A stretch of 64,000 bases of DNA from Bradyrhizobium diazoefficiens (GCF_016612535.1 NZ_JAENXS010000002.1:1426001-1490000), one strand, 5' to 3'; positions 46,423 to 55,475 are shown, counted from the first letter of the stretch. Numbers and translations are program-made. Notes: generated by a model not told the origin, from the sequence alone.

Positions 46423-47733
46423 TCACTTGATGTAGCCGGCGCGCTTCATCTCGCGCTCGGTGACGGATTGCGCGGCGGCGAGCGCCGCATCGACCGTCAT
46501 CGATCCCGCAAGCGCCGCCGAGAACTGCTGGCCGACCTGGGTGCCGATGCCCTGGAATTCAGGGATCGCGGCGTATTGCACGCCCACGTAGGGCACTGGC
46601 TTCACGGTCGGGTGGTTCGGATCGGCGGCATCGATCGAGGCCAGCGTCAGCTTGGCGAAGGGGGCGACCTTCAGATAATCGGGATTCTGATAGAGCGAGG
46701 TGCGCGTGCCCGGCGGCACGTTGGCCCAGCCGTCCTTCGACGCCACCAGCTTGGTGTAGTCCTTGCTGGTTGCCCAGGCGATGAACTTCTCGGCGGCTTC
46801 CGTCTTCTTGGAGCCGGCGGGGATCGCGAGATTCCAGGCCCACAGCCAGTTGGCGTTCTTGCCGAGCCCGGTGTTGGGCGCGAGCGCGAAACCGACCTTG
46901 TCGGCGACCTTGGAATCCTTCGGGTTGGTGACGAAGGACGCCGCCACCGTCGCGTCGATCCACATGCCGCACTTGCCGGCATTGAACAGCGCGAGGTTCT
47001 CGTTGAAGCCGTTCGAGCTCGCGCCGGGAGGGCCGGCGTCCTTCATGAGATTGACGTAGGTCGTAAGCGTCGCCTTCCATTCCGGCGTATTGAACTGCGG
47101 CTCCCACTTCTCGTCGAACCAGCGCGCGCCGTAGGAATTGGCCATCGCCGTGAGGAAGGCCATATTCTCGCCCCAGCCGGCCTTGCCGCGCAGGCAGATG
47201 CCGTAGACGCCACCGTTCTTGTCGGTCAGCTTCTTGGCGGCATCGATCACGAAATCCCAGGTTGGTTTTTCCGGCATCTTCAGGCCAGCCTTCTCGAACA
47301 GATCGGTGCGGTACATGATCATCGAGCTCTCGCCGTAGAACGGCGCGGCATAGAGCTTGCCGTCGACGGAAACCGCATCCCTGATCTTCGGCAGCAGGTC
47401 GGCGACGTCGTAATCGGCGCCGAGATTGGCGAGCGGCACCAGCCAGCCCTTCTTGGCCCAGATCGGCACCTCGTAGGTGCCGATGGTCAGCACGTCGAAC
47501 TGGCCGCCCTTGGTGGCGATGTCGGTGGTGACGCGCTGGCGCAGCACGTTCTCCTCCAGCGTCACCCATTTCACGGTAATATCGGGGTTCTTCTTGGTGA
47601 ATTCGCCGGTCAGCCCCTGCATGCGGATCATGTCGCCGTTATTGACGGTGGCGATCGTCAGGGTCGTTTCGGCCATCGCGGGGACGGCAAGCAGTACGGA
47701 CGCGCCGCAGACGGCGCCCAGAAATCGTTTCAC
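46423..47733 (-). CDS. Polyol (sorbitol/mannitol) ABC substrate-binding protein (SmoE-like)
   Basis: 436-residue periplasmic binding protein with a signal peptide (1-21, ending AMAE). It belongs to the extracellular solute-binding family 1. The blocks IATVNNGDMIRMQGL, TIGTYEVPIWAKKGWL, PFYGESSMIMYRTDLFEKAG and CLRGKAGWGENMAF resemble SmoE of the rhizobial sorbitol/mannitol transporter. It is first in the operon that continues with the two permeases, ATPase, dehydrogenase and kinases. Two candidate SorC operators lie 25 bases upstream of its start. Confidence 0.92.
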   Translation of the reverse strand: MKRFLGAVCGASVLLAVPAMAETTLTIATVNNGDMIRMQGLTGEFTKKNPDITVKWVTLEENVLRQRVTTDIATKGGQFDVLTIGTYEVPIWAKKGWLVPLANLGADYDVADLLPKIRDAVSVDGKLYAAPFYGESSMIMYRTDLFEKAGLKMPEKPTWDFVIDAAKKLTDKNGGVYGICLRGKAGWGENMAFLTAMANSYGARWFDEKWEPQFNTPEWKATLTTYVNLMKDAGPPGASSNGFNENLALFNAGKCGMWIDATVAASFVTNPKDSKVADKVGFALAPNTGLGKNANWLWAWNLAIPAGSKKTEAAEKFIAWATSKDYTKLVASKDGWANVPPGTRTSLYQNPDYLKVAPFAKLTLASIDAADPNHPTVKPVPYVGVQYAAIPEFQGIGTQVGQQFSAALAGSMTVDAALAAAQSVTEREMKRAGYIK

Positions 47734-47757
47734 GGTGACCTCCCTAAGCCCGCGCTT

Positions 47758-47791
47758 TTGAGCATATGCCCACGCGTTGAGCGTATGTTCG
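47758..47791. promoter_or_regulatory. Two candidate SorC-regulator operators before the polyol operon
   Basis: TGAGC-ATAT-GCCCA (47759-47772) and TGAGC-GTAT-GTTCG (47778-47791) are two near-palindromes of the form TGARC-N4-GYTCA, 19 bases apart, just upstream of the binding-protein gene. A third copy lies before the HAD-SorC pair (49707-49720). Seen directly; the link to the SorC-family regulator is inferred. Confidence 0.5.
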
Positions 47792-47894
47792 GACGAGGGG
47801 CGACACTTGTCAAGCAGGTGCGCGAGCGTTCCCGCAACTTATGAGTGCTGCGGTGCGGGAGGAATGGGTCAGATGAGTCCAGGTGTTGCGGCTC

Positions 47895-48030
47895 GCATCA
47901 CCTCTCCCGCTCGCGGGAGGTCGTATCGCATCGCAGATGCGATACGGGTGAGGGCTTTCTCCTCCGGGGGAGTTTTGCCGGTGGAGAGACCTCTCCCCAC
48001 CCCTCTCCCGCAAGCGGGCGAGGGAGCCGA
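47895..48030. repeat. Dispersed palindromic repeat (REP-like) between polyol operon and SorC gene
   Basis: Compound palindromic element. It contains CTCCCGC-TC-GCGGGAG (47904-47919), a perfect 11-base inverted repeat around GCA (cgtatcgcatc / gatgcgatacg, 47922-47946), and a CTCTCCC/GGGAG-rich half near 47995-48025. This composition matches REP-type sequences found many times in Bradyrhizobium-like genomes. It lies downstream of the SorC gene on its strand and may also serve as a terminator. Confidence 0.65.
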
Positions 48031-48056
48031 GTCCCGACGCCGTTGCAGCGAACGCC

Positions 48057-49019
48057 CTACCGCTCCAGGATCGCCCTTGCGGTGGCCTCGTCGGTGATCA
48101 ATCCATTGATCAGGCGCCCGTTCAGCGCAGCCGCAATCGCCGGCACCTTGGCCGCGCCAATTGCGGCACCAATCGTCGTGGTCTTCGCCGGCACTTCCGG
48201 CGGGATGCTGGTCAGGCGCTTGTTGGTTCCGGCCTTGAGCAGGCGGCCCTTGGCATCATAGGCCCAGCCGGTGATCTCGCCGATGGCGCCCTGCCGCATC
48301 ATCTCGAACAGCTCGTCGCGGGTGACGAAGCCGTCGACATGGACCTGCGCCTTCTGGTCCATCTGGCCGATACCGACGAGGCGTAGATCAGCCTTGGCCG
48401 CCACCGCCTTCACCTTGGCGATCGGCTCGATCCGCACCATCTTGTTGCGCTCGTCCTCGGACGACATCAGGAAGGGCAGCGGCATTGGATAATGCCGCGC
48501 ACCGGTGCGGTCGGCGAGCCGGCCGACGGTGTCGTAGAAGCTCGCCGAGCCGTCGGCGGAGATGTTGCCGACCAGCGACACGATCTGGTGGTTGGGCCGG
48601 TCGATCGGCGTGACACGCTCGACCGCAGCGCGGACCGCGCGGCCGGTGCCGAGCGCGACGATCACGGGCGTCTCCGAGCGCAGCGTCGCGTCCAGCAGGT
48701 TGGCACAGCGCTCGGCAATGCCGGCGGTGGCCTGCGGCGCTGCAGGATCGGCCGGCACCACCTCGCAATGACTGAGGTCGAACCGCTCCTTGAGGCGTGC
48801 CGCCAGCTCCATGCAGGCAGCGATCGGATGCTCGAGCCGGAAGGTGATCAGCCGCTCGGCGAGACACAAAGACACCAGCCGCTGCGCCGAGGCGCGCGAC
48901 ACCTGGAGCATCTTTGCGATCTCATCCTGGGTGTGGCCAGCAATGAAATACAGCCAACCGGCGCGCGCGGCGTCGTCGAGTCTCGATCTGTCGCTCTCGA
49001 CGGCCATGGCTGAAATCAC
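48057..49019 (-). CDS. SorC/DeoR-type sugar-binding transcriptional regulator
   Basis: 320 residues: N-terminal helix-turn-helix at ~20-55 (GHTQDEIAKMLQVSRASAQRL) and a long C-terminal sugar-phosphate-binding domain from ~75 with ALGTGRAVRAAVERV, VSLVGNISADGSASFYD and GIGQMD. This is the SorC family, which senses phosphorylated polyols or sugars. It overlaps the HAD gene by 4 bases. Its position between the polyol operon and the phosphatase, with shared 14-base operators, makes it the probable regulator of both. Confidence 0.92.
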   Translation of the reverse strand: MISAMAVESDRSRLDDAARAGWLYFIAGHTQDEIAKMLQVSRASAQRLVSLCLAERLITFRLEHPIAACMELAARLKERFDLSHCEVVPADPAAPQATAGIAERCANLLDATLRSETPVIVALGTGRAVRAAVERVTPIDRPNHQIVSLVGNISADGSASFYDTVGRLADRTGARHYPMPLPFLMSSEDERNKMVRIEPIAKVKAVAAKADLRLVGIGQMDQKAQVHVDGFVTRDELFEMMRQGAIGEITGWAYDAKGRLLKAGTNKRLTSIPPEVPAKTTTIGAAIGAAKVPAIAAALNGRLINGLITDEATARAILER

Positions 49020-49678
49020 GACTCCCAGAAATCGCTCATGCGCGCGAAGACCCGATCGGCCCCGGCGGCGGTCAATATAGCGCGGCCGTCGCGATCGCGA
49101 TAATGGCTCCCGCCGACAAATCCCCAGACGGTCATGCCGGCCGCCTTGGCGGCCTGCACGCCGCTAATACTGTCCTCGATCACCAGCACGCGCGCGGGAT
49201 CGGCCCGCATCTTCCCGGCGGCGTGGAGAAAGAGATCCGGCGCCGGCTTGCCCTGCCTGACCATCTGCGCGGTGTAAAGCCGGTCACCGAAATGCGGCGC
49301 GATGCCGGTGATATCAAGCGATAGCGAGACCCGATCGATGTCGCTGGACGATGCGACACAACACGGCGTTTTCAATTCGGATAGCACCGCGCCGACGCCA
49401 GGGATGGGCTGGAGCGCCGCGGCAAACGTCTCGAGCACGCGTGCCTTCAGACGCGGAAGGAAATCATCAGGCAAGGTCTGGCCGAGAACGCGATAGTGCT
49501 GCTCGATCGCCTTCGTGCTGCGTCCGAGGAAAAGCGCGAGCGCCTGCTCCAAGCCGAGCTGAAGGCCGAACTCCGCCAGTACTTCCGACAGGCAGCGACA
49601 GCTCAGCAGCTCACTGTCGACGAGCACGCCGTCGCAATCGAAGATGATCAGATCGGGTTTGGGCCGGTCCTGGTCCAT
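49016..49678 (-). CDS. HAD-superfamily phosphatase (CbbY/beta-phosphoglucomutase-like)
   Basis: 220-residue HAD hydrolase, subfamily IA. Motif I is IIFDCDGVLVDSE (nucleophile and acid Asp), motif II SSS around residue 112, motif III Lys in QGKPAPD and motif IV VIEDSISGVQAAKAAG. It probably hydrolyses a sugar or polyol phosphate, limiting accumulation of intermediates or clearing the SorC effector. It is the first gene of the HAD-SorC pair with a candidate operator 29 bases upstream. Confidence 0.9.
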   Translation of the reverse strand: MDQDRPKPDLIIFDCDGVLVDSELLSCRCLSEVLAEFGLQLGLEQALALFLGRSTKAIEQHYRVLGQTLPDDFLPRLKARVLETFAAALQPIPGVGAVLSELKTPCCVASSSDIDRVSLSLDITGIAPHFGDRLYTAQMVRQGKPAPDLFLHAAGKMRADPARVLVIEDSISGVQAAKAAGMTVWGFVGGSHYRDRDGRAILTAAGADRVFARMSDFWES

Positions 49679-49706
49679 CCCGCCATTCGATCATATACCC
49701 AATTGA

Positions 49707-49720
49707 TGAGCAATAGTTCA
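49707..49720. promoter_or_regulatory. Candidate SorC-regulator operator before the HAD-SorC pair
   Basis: TGAGC-AATA-GTTCA is the third copy of the 14-base near-palindrome also found twice before the polyol binding-protein gene. It is 28 bases upstream of the HAD start codon, well placed for autoregulation. Confidence 0.5.
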
Positions 49721-49756
49721 CATGGGAACACGAGCCGCGAGTCTTGTCCTGCTGGT

Positions 49757-51670
49757 TCAATGGGCCAACTGCCGATAGATTGCCGGCAGCGCAGCGGGCA
49801 GCCGCTGGATGTTGCCGACGATCGCGTAGCCGCCGCGGCCGAACAGCGTTGGAAAATAGCACTGCGCCATCGCATCAACGGTCACGCCGAACACGGCGAT
49901 GCCGAACCGGCGCGCCTCCTGCACCGATTTGCGGGTGTCCTCCACTGCGAAACGCCCCTCATAGTGATCGACGTCGTTCGGCTTGCCGTCGGTGAGGACG
50001 AGCAGCAGTTTCTGACGCTGTGGCTGGCGTGCAAGTTCGGCTGACGCGTGGCGTATCGCGGCTCCGATCCGCGTGTAATAGCCCGGCTTCAGCGCGCCGA
50101 TGCGGCGCTCCACCGCTCCGCTCATCGGCTCGCCGAACGCCTTGACCGTCTCGAGCCGCACCCAGGCGCGCCGGCGTGAAGTGAAGGTCAAAATGCTGTG
50201 GTGATCGCCGCAGGCGGAAAGCCCGTGCGCAAGCACGAGCAGCGCCTCCTTCTCGACGTCGAGCACCCGATGACCGTCCACCCACGCATCCGTCGAGAGC
50301 GAGACATCGACCAGCAGCGTGACGGCGAGATCGTGACCTTGCGGCCGCATCGCCACATGGACGCGATCGAGTGCGCCGCTGCCGGCACGAAGATCGCAAC
50401 GCGCCCGCACCAGCGCATCGAGATCGAGGTCGTGACCATCGGCCTGCGCGCGCATCAATTCGTGGCGTGGCCGCAGAACCTGAAAGCGGCGGCGGACCTG
50501 GCGAATGTGCCGGCGCATGCCCTCGTCAGGAACCCAGGTCTCACCTCGCTCGGACGCGGCGCCGGCGAGTACGCGGCACTGATCGGGCAGATAGGATCGG
50601 CTGCGATAATCCCATTCGGGATAGGTTAGGTCCGCGCTCAACCGCGAGGCATCCAGCGCTTCGGGCGGCAGGTCGAGATCGAATTTCAGCCGGGTCGCCG
50701 GCTTGCCGCTGCGCCGTCCGAGCGTGATTTCCTCGAGATCGTCGGCCGCTTTTTGCGCGTCCTCGTCCTCATTGTCGTCGGCCGGGCGATCGACATTGAC
50801 CATCTCGGCCATCGCCAGGATCTTTTCGAAGCGGTTGAGCACGAAGGGATCGCGACGGTTGGCGCCATCGTCGCGTTCGCGAACGGCGAAACGCTTGCGC
50901 TCGTCCGGTGGCGTGGCCGCGTTGCTTCCGGCTGCCACGTCATCGTGCATTCCCGCCGGCGCAAACTCGCGCGTCCAGCAATCGCCCCACAGCGGGCATG
51001 GCAGGATAGCGCGATATCCGGGCGGAGCCTTGTCCGGCAGCGCACCCGTGCCCATCATGGCCGGCCACAGTCTGCCCGCCGGCGGCACATCTGCGCCGAG
51101 CAGCGTGCGCACGATCAGCTCCATGTCCTGCTCGATGCGTGGCAGCGGCCGGCGTGGCCGGGCCATCGCCACGGCCGCGGCCAACCGGGCGTAGTCCTCG
51201 GCCAGGCCCGGACATTCCGTCAGCACGAGCACAGCGACCTCGCTGGCCCGCCGCAACATCAGGAGATCGCGCCGCAGCAGATCCACCTCACCGATCTCCT
51301 CAGTGGGCGCAAATGCGAACCAGGCAGCAAGCCAGCGGTACAGCGCGGCGTTCAGCGCGCGATCGGCGAAGATCGCAATGCTGTCAGGCAGGAAGATCGT
51401 CGCAGCATCCCGCCCCACCTGCTCGAGCCGCTCGTCACCGAGCCCGATGCGCTGTCGCCATCCGAGCCGGTGTCCGGTCCGGCGGGCACCGGCGCTCGCA
51501 ATCTGGACGCCCGCCTCGCCGCCGAGCGCGCGGAACATCACGGCGATACGCGGGCGAACGTCGGTCAGCAACACCGCGTGATCCGGATGGACCGAATAAC
51601 TCGCGGTCCCGCCGACAAGGCGATGCCAGGCGCGGCCGACGGTTTCTTCGAGCTCGAGGAAATCGAGCAT
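49757..51670 (-). CDS. norD: NorD, nitric oxide reductase activation protein (MIDAS domain)
   Basis: 637-residue cytosolic protein with a C-terminal von Willebrand A domain. The metal-ion site DVSLSTD fits DxSxS, and LVLTDGKPNDVDHYEGRFAVED follows. An acidic linker (DNEDEDAQKAADD) lies in the middle. NorD works with the AAA+ ATPase NorQ to insert iron or assemble active nitric oxide reductase. ATG 51670 is 11 bases after norQ. The same AAA+/MIDAS pairing occurs in cobaltochelatase CobS/CobT, but the surrounding nor genes decide the assignment. Confidence 0.93.
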   Translation of the reverse strand: MLDFLELEETVGRAWHRLVGGTASYSVHPDHAVLLTDVRPRIAVMFRALGGEAGVQIASAGARRTGHRLGWRQRIGLGDERLEQVGRDAATIFLPDSIAIFADRALNAALYRWLAAWFAFAPTEEIGEVDLLRRDLLMLRRASEVAVLVLTECPGLAEDYARLAAAVAMARPRRPLPRIEQDMELIVRTLLGADVPPAGRLWPAMMGTGALPDKAPPGYRAILPCPLWGDCWTREFAPAGMHDDVAAGSNAATPPDERKRFAVRERDDGANRRDPFVLNRFEKILAMAEMVNVDRPADDNEDEDAQKAADDLEEITLGRRSGKPATRLKFDLDLPPEALDASRLSADLTYPEWDYRSRSYLPDQCRVLAGAASERGETWVPDEGMRRHIRQVRRRFQVLRPRHELMRAQADGHDLDLDALVRARCDLRAGSGALDRVHVAMRPQGHDLAVTLLVDVSLSTDAWVDGHRVLDVEKEALLVLAHGLSACGDHHSILTFTSRRRAWVRLETVKAFGEPMSGAVERRIGALKPGYYTRIGAAIRHASAELARQPQRQKLLLVLTDGKPNDVDHYEGRFAVEDTRKSVQEARRFGIAVFGVTVDAMAQCYFPTLFGRGGYAIVGNIQRLPAALPAIYRQLAH

Positions 51671-51681
51671 CTCGCACTCCT

Positions 51682-52494
51682 TCAGGAGATCAAGGCGCGT
51701 GCGACGTCGAGCAGCGCTGCCTTGACGTCGGCATCGTCGGTCAACGGCTCGATCATGCCGGCAAGTACGGCATCGGCGATCGACGCTCCCGCGGCAATCA
51801 GAGTGGCGCAATAGACGACCAGGCGGGTCGAGACGCCCTCCTCCAGATCGTGCCCCTTGAGCGCCCGCAAACGACCGGCCAGCGCGACCAGTGGCCGCAC
51901 ATCATCCGGCGCGAGACCGCTCTCGGCCACGACCACCGCAACCTCCTGCTCCGGCGGCAGGAAGCCGAACTCAATGGCGACGAAGCGCTGCCGCGTCGAC
52001 GGCTTCAGCGCCTTGAGCAGCGTCTGGTAGCCGGGATTGTAGGAGACCACGAGCATGAAGCTGTAGGGCGCTGCGAGCTCTTCGCCGGTCCGCTCCAGCG
52101 GCAGGATGCGGCGATCGTCGGTGAGCGGATGCAGGACCACGGTGACGTCCTTGCGCGCCTCCACGACTTCGTCGAGATAGCAGATGCCGCCTTCCCGCAC
52201 CGCGCGTGTCAGCGGACCGTCGGTCCACACGGTGTCGCCGCCCTTCAGCAGGAAGCGGCCGGTGAGATCGGCAGCGGTGAGATCGTCGTGGCAGGCGACG
52301 GTGTGGAGCGGCAATCCCAGCCGCGCCGCCATATGCGCGACAAAGCGGGTCTTGCCGCAACCGGTCGGCCCCTTCAGCAGAACCGGCAGCCGATGCCGCC
52401 AGGCGTGCTCGAACAGCACGCATTCGTTGCCGCTCGGGACGTAGGCCGGAAGCGCGGGCACGGAGGCCGGCACGGCGTGAAGTGCTGCTTTCAT
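51682..52494 (-). CDS. norQ: NorQ, AAA+ ATPase for nitric oxide reductase maturation
   Basis: 270-residue MoxR/CbbQ-type AAA+ ATPase. Walker A is GPTGCGKTRF, Walker B is GICYLDEVVEARKD, sensor 1 is MLVVSYNPGYQ and the arginine finger region is TRQRFVAIEF. The C-terminal CbbQ_C domain follows. ATG 52494 sits 61 bases after norB. It partners NorD to activate NorCB. Confidence 0.94.
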   Translation of the reverse strand: MKAALHAVPASVPALPAYVPSGNECVLFEHAWRHRLPVLLKGPTGCGKTRFVAHMAARLGLPLHTVACHDDLTAADLTGRFLLKGGDTVWTDGPLTRAVREGGICYLDEVVEARKDVTVVLHPLTDDRRILPLERTGEELAAPYSFMLVVSYNPGYQTLLKALKPSTRQRFVAIEFGFLPPEQEVAVVVAESGLAPDDVRPLVALAGRLRALKGHDLEEGVSTRLVVYCATLIAAGASIADAVLAGMIEPLTDDADVKAALLDVARALIS

Positions 52495-52555
52495 GGTCCT
52501 TCTCCGGTAATCGTTTGGACGGGCGACCGCGATTTTTGGCGGCCGCCGTTCTCGC

Positions 52556-53902
52556 TCATTCGGCCGGTTGCAGCGCACCCGGGATGATCACCGGCTTTTC
52601 GCGGCCGGGCACCAGCACCGCCCAAACGAACATCAGCGCAGAGATTGCGACGAACACGCCGGAGCCGAGGCGCACCCAGTAGAAGAAGGCGAGCTGGTCC
52701 TGCACGTCCATGTAACTCTGGCCGAGCACGCGCTGGAGATGGACCTGGATCACGCCGGCGAAGGTCAGCGCAAAAGTCATGGTCATCATAGCCGTGCACA
52801 TGATCCAGAAGCTCGCCATGGAGAGCCACTGATTATAGGGCGCGCGTCCCTTGAGCTGCGGGATCGCATAAGCCATCACCGACAGGTTCAGCGTCACATA
52901 GGCGCCAAAAAAGGCGAGATGGCCGTGCGCGGCGGTCACCTGCGTGCCGTGAGTGTAGTAGTTCACGGAGGACAGCGTGTGCAGAAAGCCCCAGACGCCG
53001 GCCCCGAGGAACGCCATTACCGAGCAGCCGACCGACCACAACAGCGCGGCGCGGTTCGGATGCTTGCGGCCGGCCTTCCAGGTCATCTGCACCGTGAAGA
53101 TCACCATGGTGAAGAACGGTGCGACCTCGAGGGTGGAGAACAGCGAGCCGATCCACTGCCAGTACCCGGGCGCGCCGATCCAGTAGAAATGGTGGCCGGT
53201 GCCGAGAATGCCGGAGAACAGCGCAAGACCGATGATGACGTAGAGCCACTTCTCGACCGCCTCGCGGTCGATGCCGTTGAGCTTGATCATGAGATAGGCG
53301 AGCACCGAGGCCATGATCAGCTCCCAGACGCCCTCGACCCAGAGATGGACGACGTACCACCAGTACATCTTGTCGACCGCGAGATTGGCCGGATTGTAGA
53401 AGGCGAACAGGAAGAAGATCGCAACGCCCCACAGGCCGAACAGCAGGATGTTGGTGACCGTGGTCTTGCGGCCCTTGAGCGCCGTCATCGTCACGTTGAA
53501 CAGGAATATCAGGAAGACCACGACGATGCCTACCTTGATGACGAAGGGTTGCTCGAGGAACTCGCGTCCTTCATGGTAATGGAAGAGGTAGCCGACCACG
53601 GCCGTCCCTGCCGCGCCAAAGAACATCCAGAACTGGATCTTCGCCAGCACCGGGCTGTACAGCTCGGTCTCGGTTTCCTCCGGCAGCAGGAAGTAGGTCG
53701 CGCCCATGAAGCCGATCAGCGACCACACGATCAGCGCGTTGGTGTGGATCATCCTGACGATGTTGAACGGCAGGATGACGGACAAGGTGTTGGGCAGAAC
53801 GTAGATGGTCCCGGCGAGCAGGCCGAACAGGACCTGGGCCAGGAACAGCGTCAGCGCGCCGTAAAAATACAGCATCGCGACTTTCTGGGTCTGATATTTC
53901 AT
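52556..53902 (-). CDS. norB: Nitric oxide reductase catalytic subunit NorB (cNOR)
   Basis: 448-residue haem-copper-superfamily protein with ~12 transmembrane helices; it reduces 2 NO to N2O at a haem b3-FeB centre. By spacing to P. aeruginosa NorB the ligands are His53 and His328 (haem b), His326 (haem b3), His186, His237 and His238 (FeB) and Glu190 (FeB ligand), with Glu194 also kept. The short length without a quinol-oxidase extension, plus the norC neighbour, shows the cytochrome c-dependent type. ATG 53902 is used. Confidence 0.97.
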   Translation of the reverse strand: MKYQTQKVAMLYFYGALTLFLAQVLFGLLAGTIYVLPNTLSVILPFNIVRMIHTNALIVWSLIGFMGATYFLLPEETETELYSPVLAKIQFWMFFGAAGTAVVGYLFHYHEGREFLEQPFVIKVGIVVVFLIFLFNVTMTALKGRKTTVTNILLFGLWGVAIFFLFAFYNPANLAVDKMYWWYVVHLWVEGVWELIMASVLAYLMIKLNGIDREAVEKWLYVIIGLALFSGILGTGHHFYWIGAPGYWQWIGSLFSTLEVAPFFTMVIFTVQMTWKAGRKHPNRAALLWSVGCSVMAFLGAGVWGFLHTLSSVNYYTHGTQVTAAHGHLAFFGAYVTLNLSVMAYAIPQLKGRAPYNQWLSMASFWIMCTAMMTMTFALTFAGVIQVHLQRVLGQSYMDVQDQLAFFYWVRLGSGVFVAISALMFVWAVLVPGREKPVIIPGALQPAE

Positions 53903-53940
53903 CTCGGGGTCTCTCTGTCTTGAAGAGGAAAGCTGTGGGC

Positions 53941-54393
53941 TCAGCCGGCCTTGTTCGGCGGCCAGTCCTGGCGCTTGATGGTGCTCACCCATTGCAGGAA
54001 GTCGGCGAGATCATTGAGCTCCTGATCGCTGAGATTGAACTGCGGCATCTGCCGCCGGCCCTCCGCGCCCGATGGCTGCGACTGCATCCAAGCCTTTAGC
54101 GTTTCGCGCGCACCGGCCGGATCCTCCTTGCCGCCCCACCGATCCCAGACGTTGCCGAGCTCCGGTGCGAAATAAGCGCCCTCGCCGAGCAGCGTGTGGC
54201 AGTTGATGCAGGAGTTGCGCTCCCAGACATGCTTGCCGCGCGCAACTGATGCGGTCAGCGTGGGCGCGTCGGTCGAGGTCGTGACCATGTAGTAGTGGCT
54301 GTGCGCGGTCAGCCCTATGAAGATCGCGAAGAAGAAGGCCGAGCCGCCGTAGAAGACGTTTCGAGCCGCCGACTTGGTCAGGCGTTCAGCCAT
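53941..54393 (-). CDS. norC: Nitric oxide reductase cytochrome c subunit NorC
   Basis: 150-residue membrane-anchored monohaem cytochrome c. A single N-terminal transmembrane helix spans ~12-33, the haem site is CINCH with Cys62, Cys65 and His66, and the distal Met116 is in RQMPQF. It passes electrons from soluble cytochromes to NorB. It lies 38 bases before norB and 111 bases after norF. Confidence 0.96.
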   Translation of the reverse strand: MAERLTKSAARNVFYGGSAFFFAIFIGLTAHSHYYMVTTSTDAPTLTASVARGKHVWERNSCINCHTLLGEGAYFAPELGNVWDRWGGKEDPAGARETLKAWMQSQPSGAEGRRQMPQFNLSDQELNDLADFLQWVSTIKRQDWPPNKAG

Positions 54394-54504
54394 TGCCAGT
54401 CCTTTCCGTGTGGGTCCTGTCGTGAGGAAACAGTGATGCTGTATCTTGCCGATCGGCCCGGACGGGTCTTTGTCGGGGCGCAATGAACGCAAGCGTTGGC
54501 CGCG

Positions 54505-54771
54505 TCAGATCAAGGTGACGATGGCCGAGGCGAGCCAGGCAAACAGCACGAGGATGACGATCCAGGCGTTGACGAGGCCGCGCCAGAGCGCGGGCGCGGC
54601 CCGCAGATCGAGGAAATCGAGCGCAATCCGGCGCCCTTTGATGGCGGCAAGGACCAAGACCAGCGCGTTCGCAAGCAGCGGCCGCGGCAGCAGCGGCGGC
54701 ACCAGCAGGGTCGCGAGCGCGAGGCCGATCAGCGCGATCCAGGTGATGTCCAGGCGATCCGGCACAGTCAC
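54505..54771 (-). CDS. norF: NorF, small membrane protein of the nor operon
   Basis: 88-residue hydrophobic protein with three predicted transmembrane segments (~9-28, 33-45, 66-88), of the size and topology of NorF, resembling cytochrome oxidase subunit IV. It overlaps norE by 4 bases. NorF is needed for full nitric oxide reductase activity in some denitrifiers, but its action is not well defined. Confidence 0.8.
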   Translation of the reverse strand: MTVPDRLDITWIALIGLALATLLVPPLLPRPLLANALVLVLAAIKGRRIALDFLDLRAAPALWRGLVNAWIVILVLFAWLASAIVTLI

Positions 54772-55344
54772 CGCACTAGATAGAGGATCGGGAACATGAC
54801 GATCCAGATCAGATCGACCATGTGCCAGAACGCGGCGCCGGTTTCGACGCCCACCGTCTCGGCGCGGCGGCAGACCACGCCGAGGATCACGATGCCGAGG
54901 CCGACGTGCAAGAGATGGAAGCCGGTCAGGAGGAAGTAGAGCGTGAAGAACGGGCTGGTTTCGAGGCCGATACCGCGACCGATCTCTCCGGCATACTCGG
55001 CGAGCTTGATCGCGATGAAGAAGCCCCCGAGCGCCATGGCAATGAGGAGCCAGTAACGGGCCGTCGACCTCCGTCCGGCGCGCGCCTCTTTCGTCGCGCG
55101 GGCGGCCGCCCAGCCGCTGGTCACCAGCACGACGGTGTTGAGGCCAGCAAGATTCGAATCAAGCATGGCCTGCCCCGCCGCGAACACCGCCGGATGGATC
55201 GCGCGGGCGACGACGAAGGGCGCCGAGAAACAGGCCGAAGGCGGCGAACTCGCTGAAGATTAGCACCCAGATCATGGGATCGCCGGGGAGGCCCTCCAGG
55301 ATTCCCCAGCCGGTTCCCTGTTGTTCGCAACCAGCCGCCGACAT
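54768..55344 (-). pseudogene. norE: NorE (cytochrome oxidase subunit III-like), apparent +1 frameshift
   Basis: Two adjacent frames together give a NorE-like membrane protein of about 190 residues. The first, from ATG 55344, reads MSAAGCEQQG ... MIWVLIFSEFAAFGLFLGA. The second continues FVVARAIHPAVFAAGQAML and includes the remaining helices, ending at 54768 (LIWIVMFPILYLVR). The break is a run of three G on the plus strand at 55218-55220; removing one base restores the family sequence. It could be a sequencing error or a real defect. NorE is accessory in denitrifiers, so loss might be tolerated. It is the first gene of norEFCBQD. Confidence 0.85.
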
Positions 55345-55401
55345 CTGCTCTTCCGGATCAGGACCCCCGGCCAGCCTTAGCTCACCCGTCCCGTTCCGAA
55401 T

Positions 55402-55415
55402 TTGTCGCCGGACAA
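55402..55415. promoter_or_regulatory. norE: FNR/NnrR-type binding box upstream of norE
   Basis: TTGTC-GCCG-GACAA is a perfect-arm palindrome of the CRP/FNR-family form TTG-N8-CAA. Its centre is ~64 bases from the norE start codon and ~68 bases from the start of the small divergent gene. This suits an NO-responsive NnrR (or FixK-type) activator of the nor operon. Confidence 0.65.
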
Positions 55416-55475
55416 ACTGGCGAACGCCGGAGCGCGATAGGAACGCATCAGCTTTCCATGGAGTGGTGATCAACA

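Noticed and set aside
46327..47844. 505-codon open frame antisense to the polyol binding-protein gene
   Set aside because: No signal peptide, motifs or ribosome binding site; shadow of the SmoE-like gene.
47895..48030. CRISPR array
   Set aside because: The palindromes are of different sequence and are not regularly spaced repeats with unique spacers.
49757..52494. AAA+ ATPase plus MIDAS protein as the missing cobaltochelatase CobS/CobT
   Set aside because: They directly follow norB and norC in the norEFCBQD order and have NorQ/CbbQ and NorD features, so they serve nitric oxide reductase.
52568..53923. 451-codon open frame antisense to norB
   Set aside because: NorB has every metal ligand conserved; the antisense translation is Glu/His/Arg-rich with no family features.
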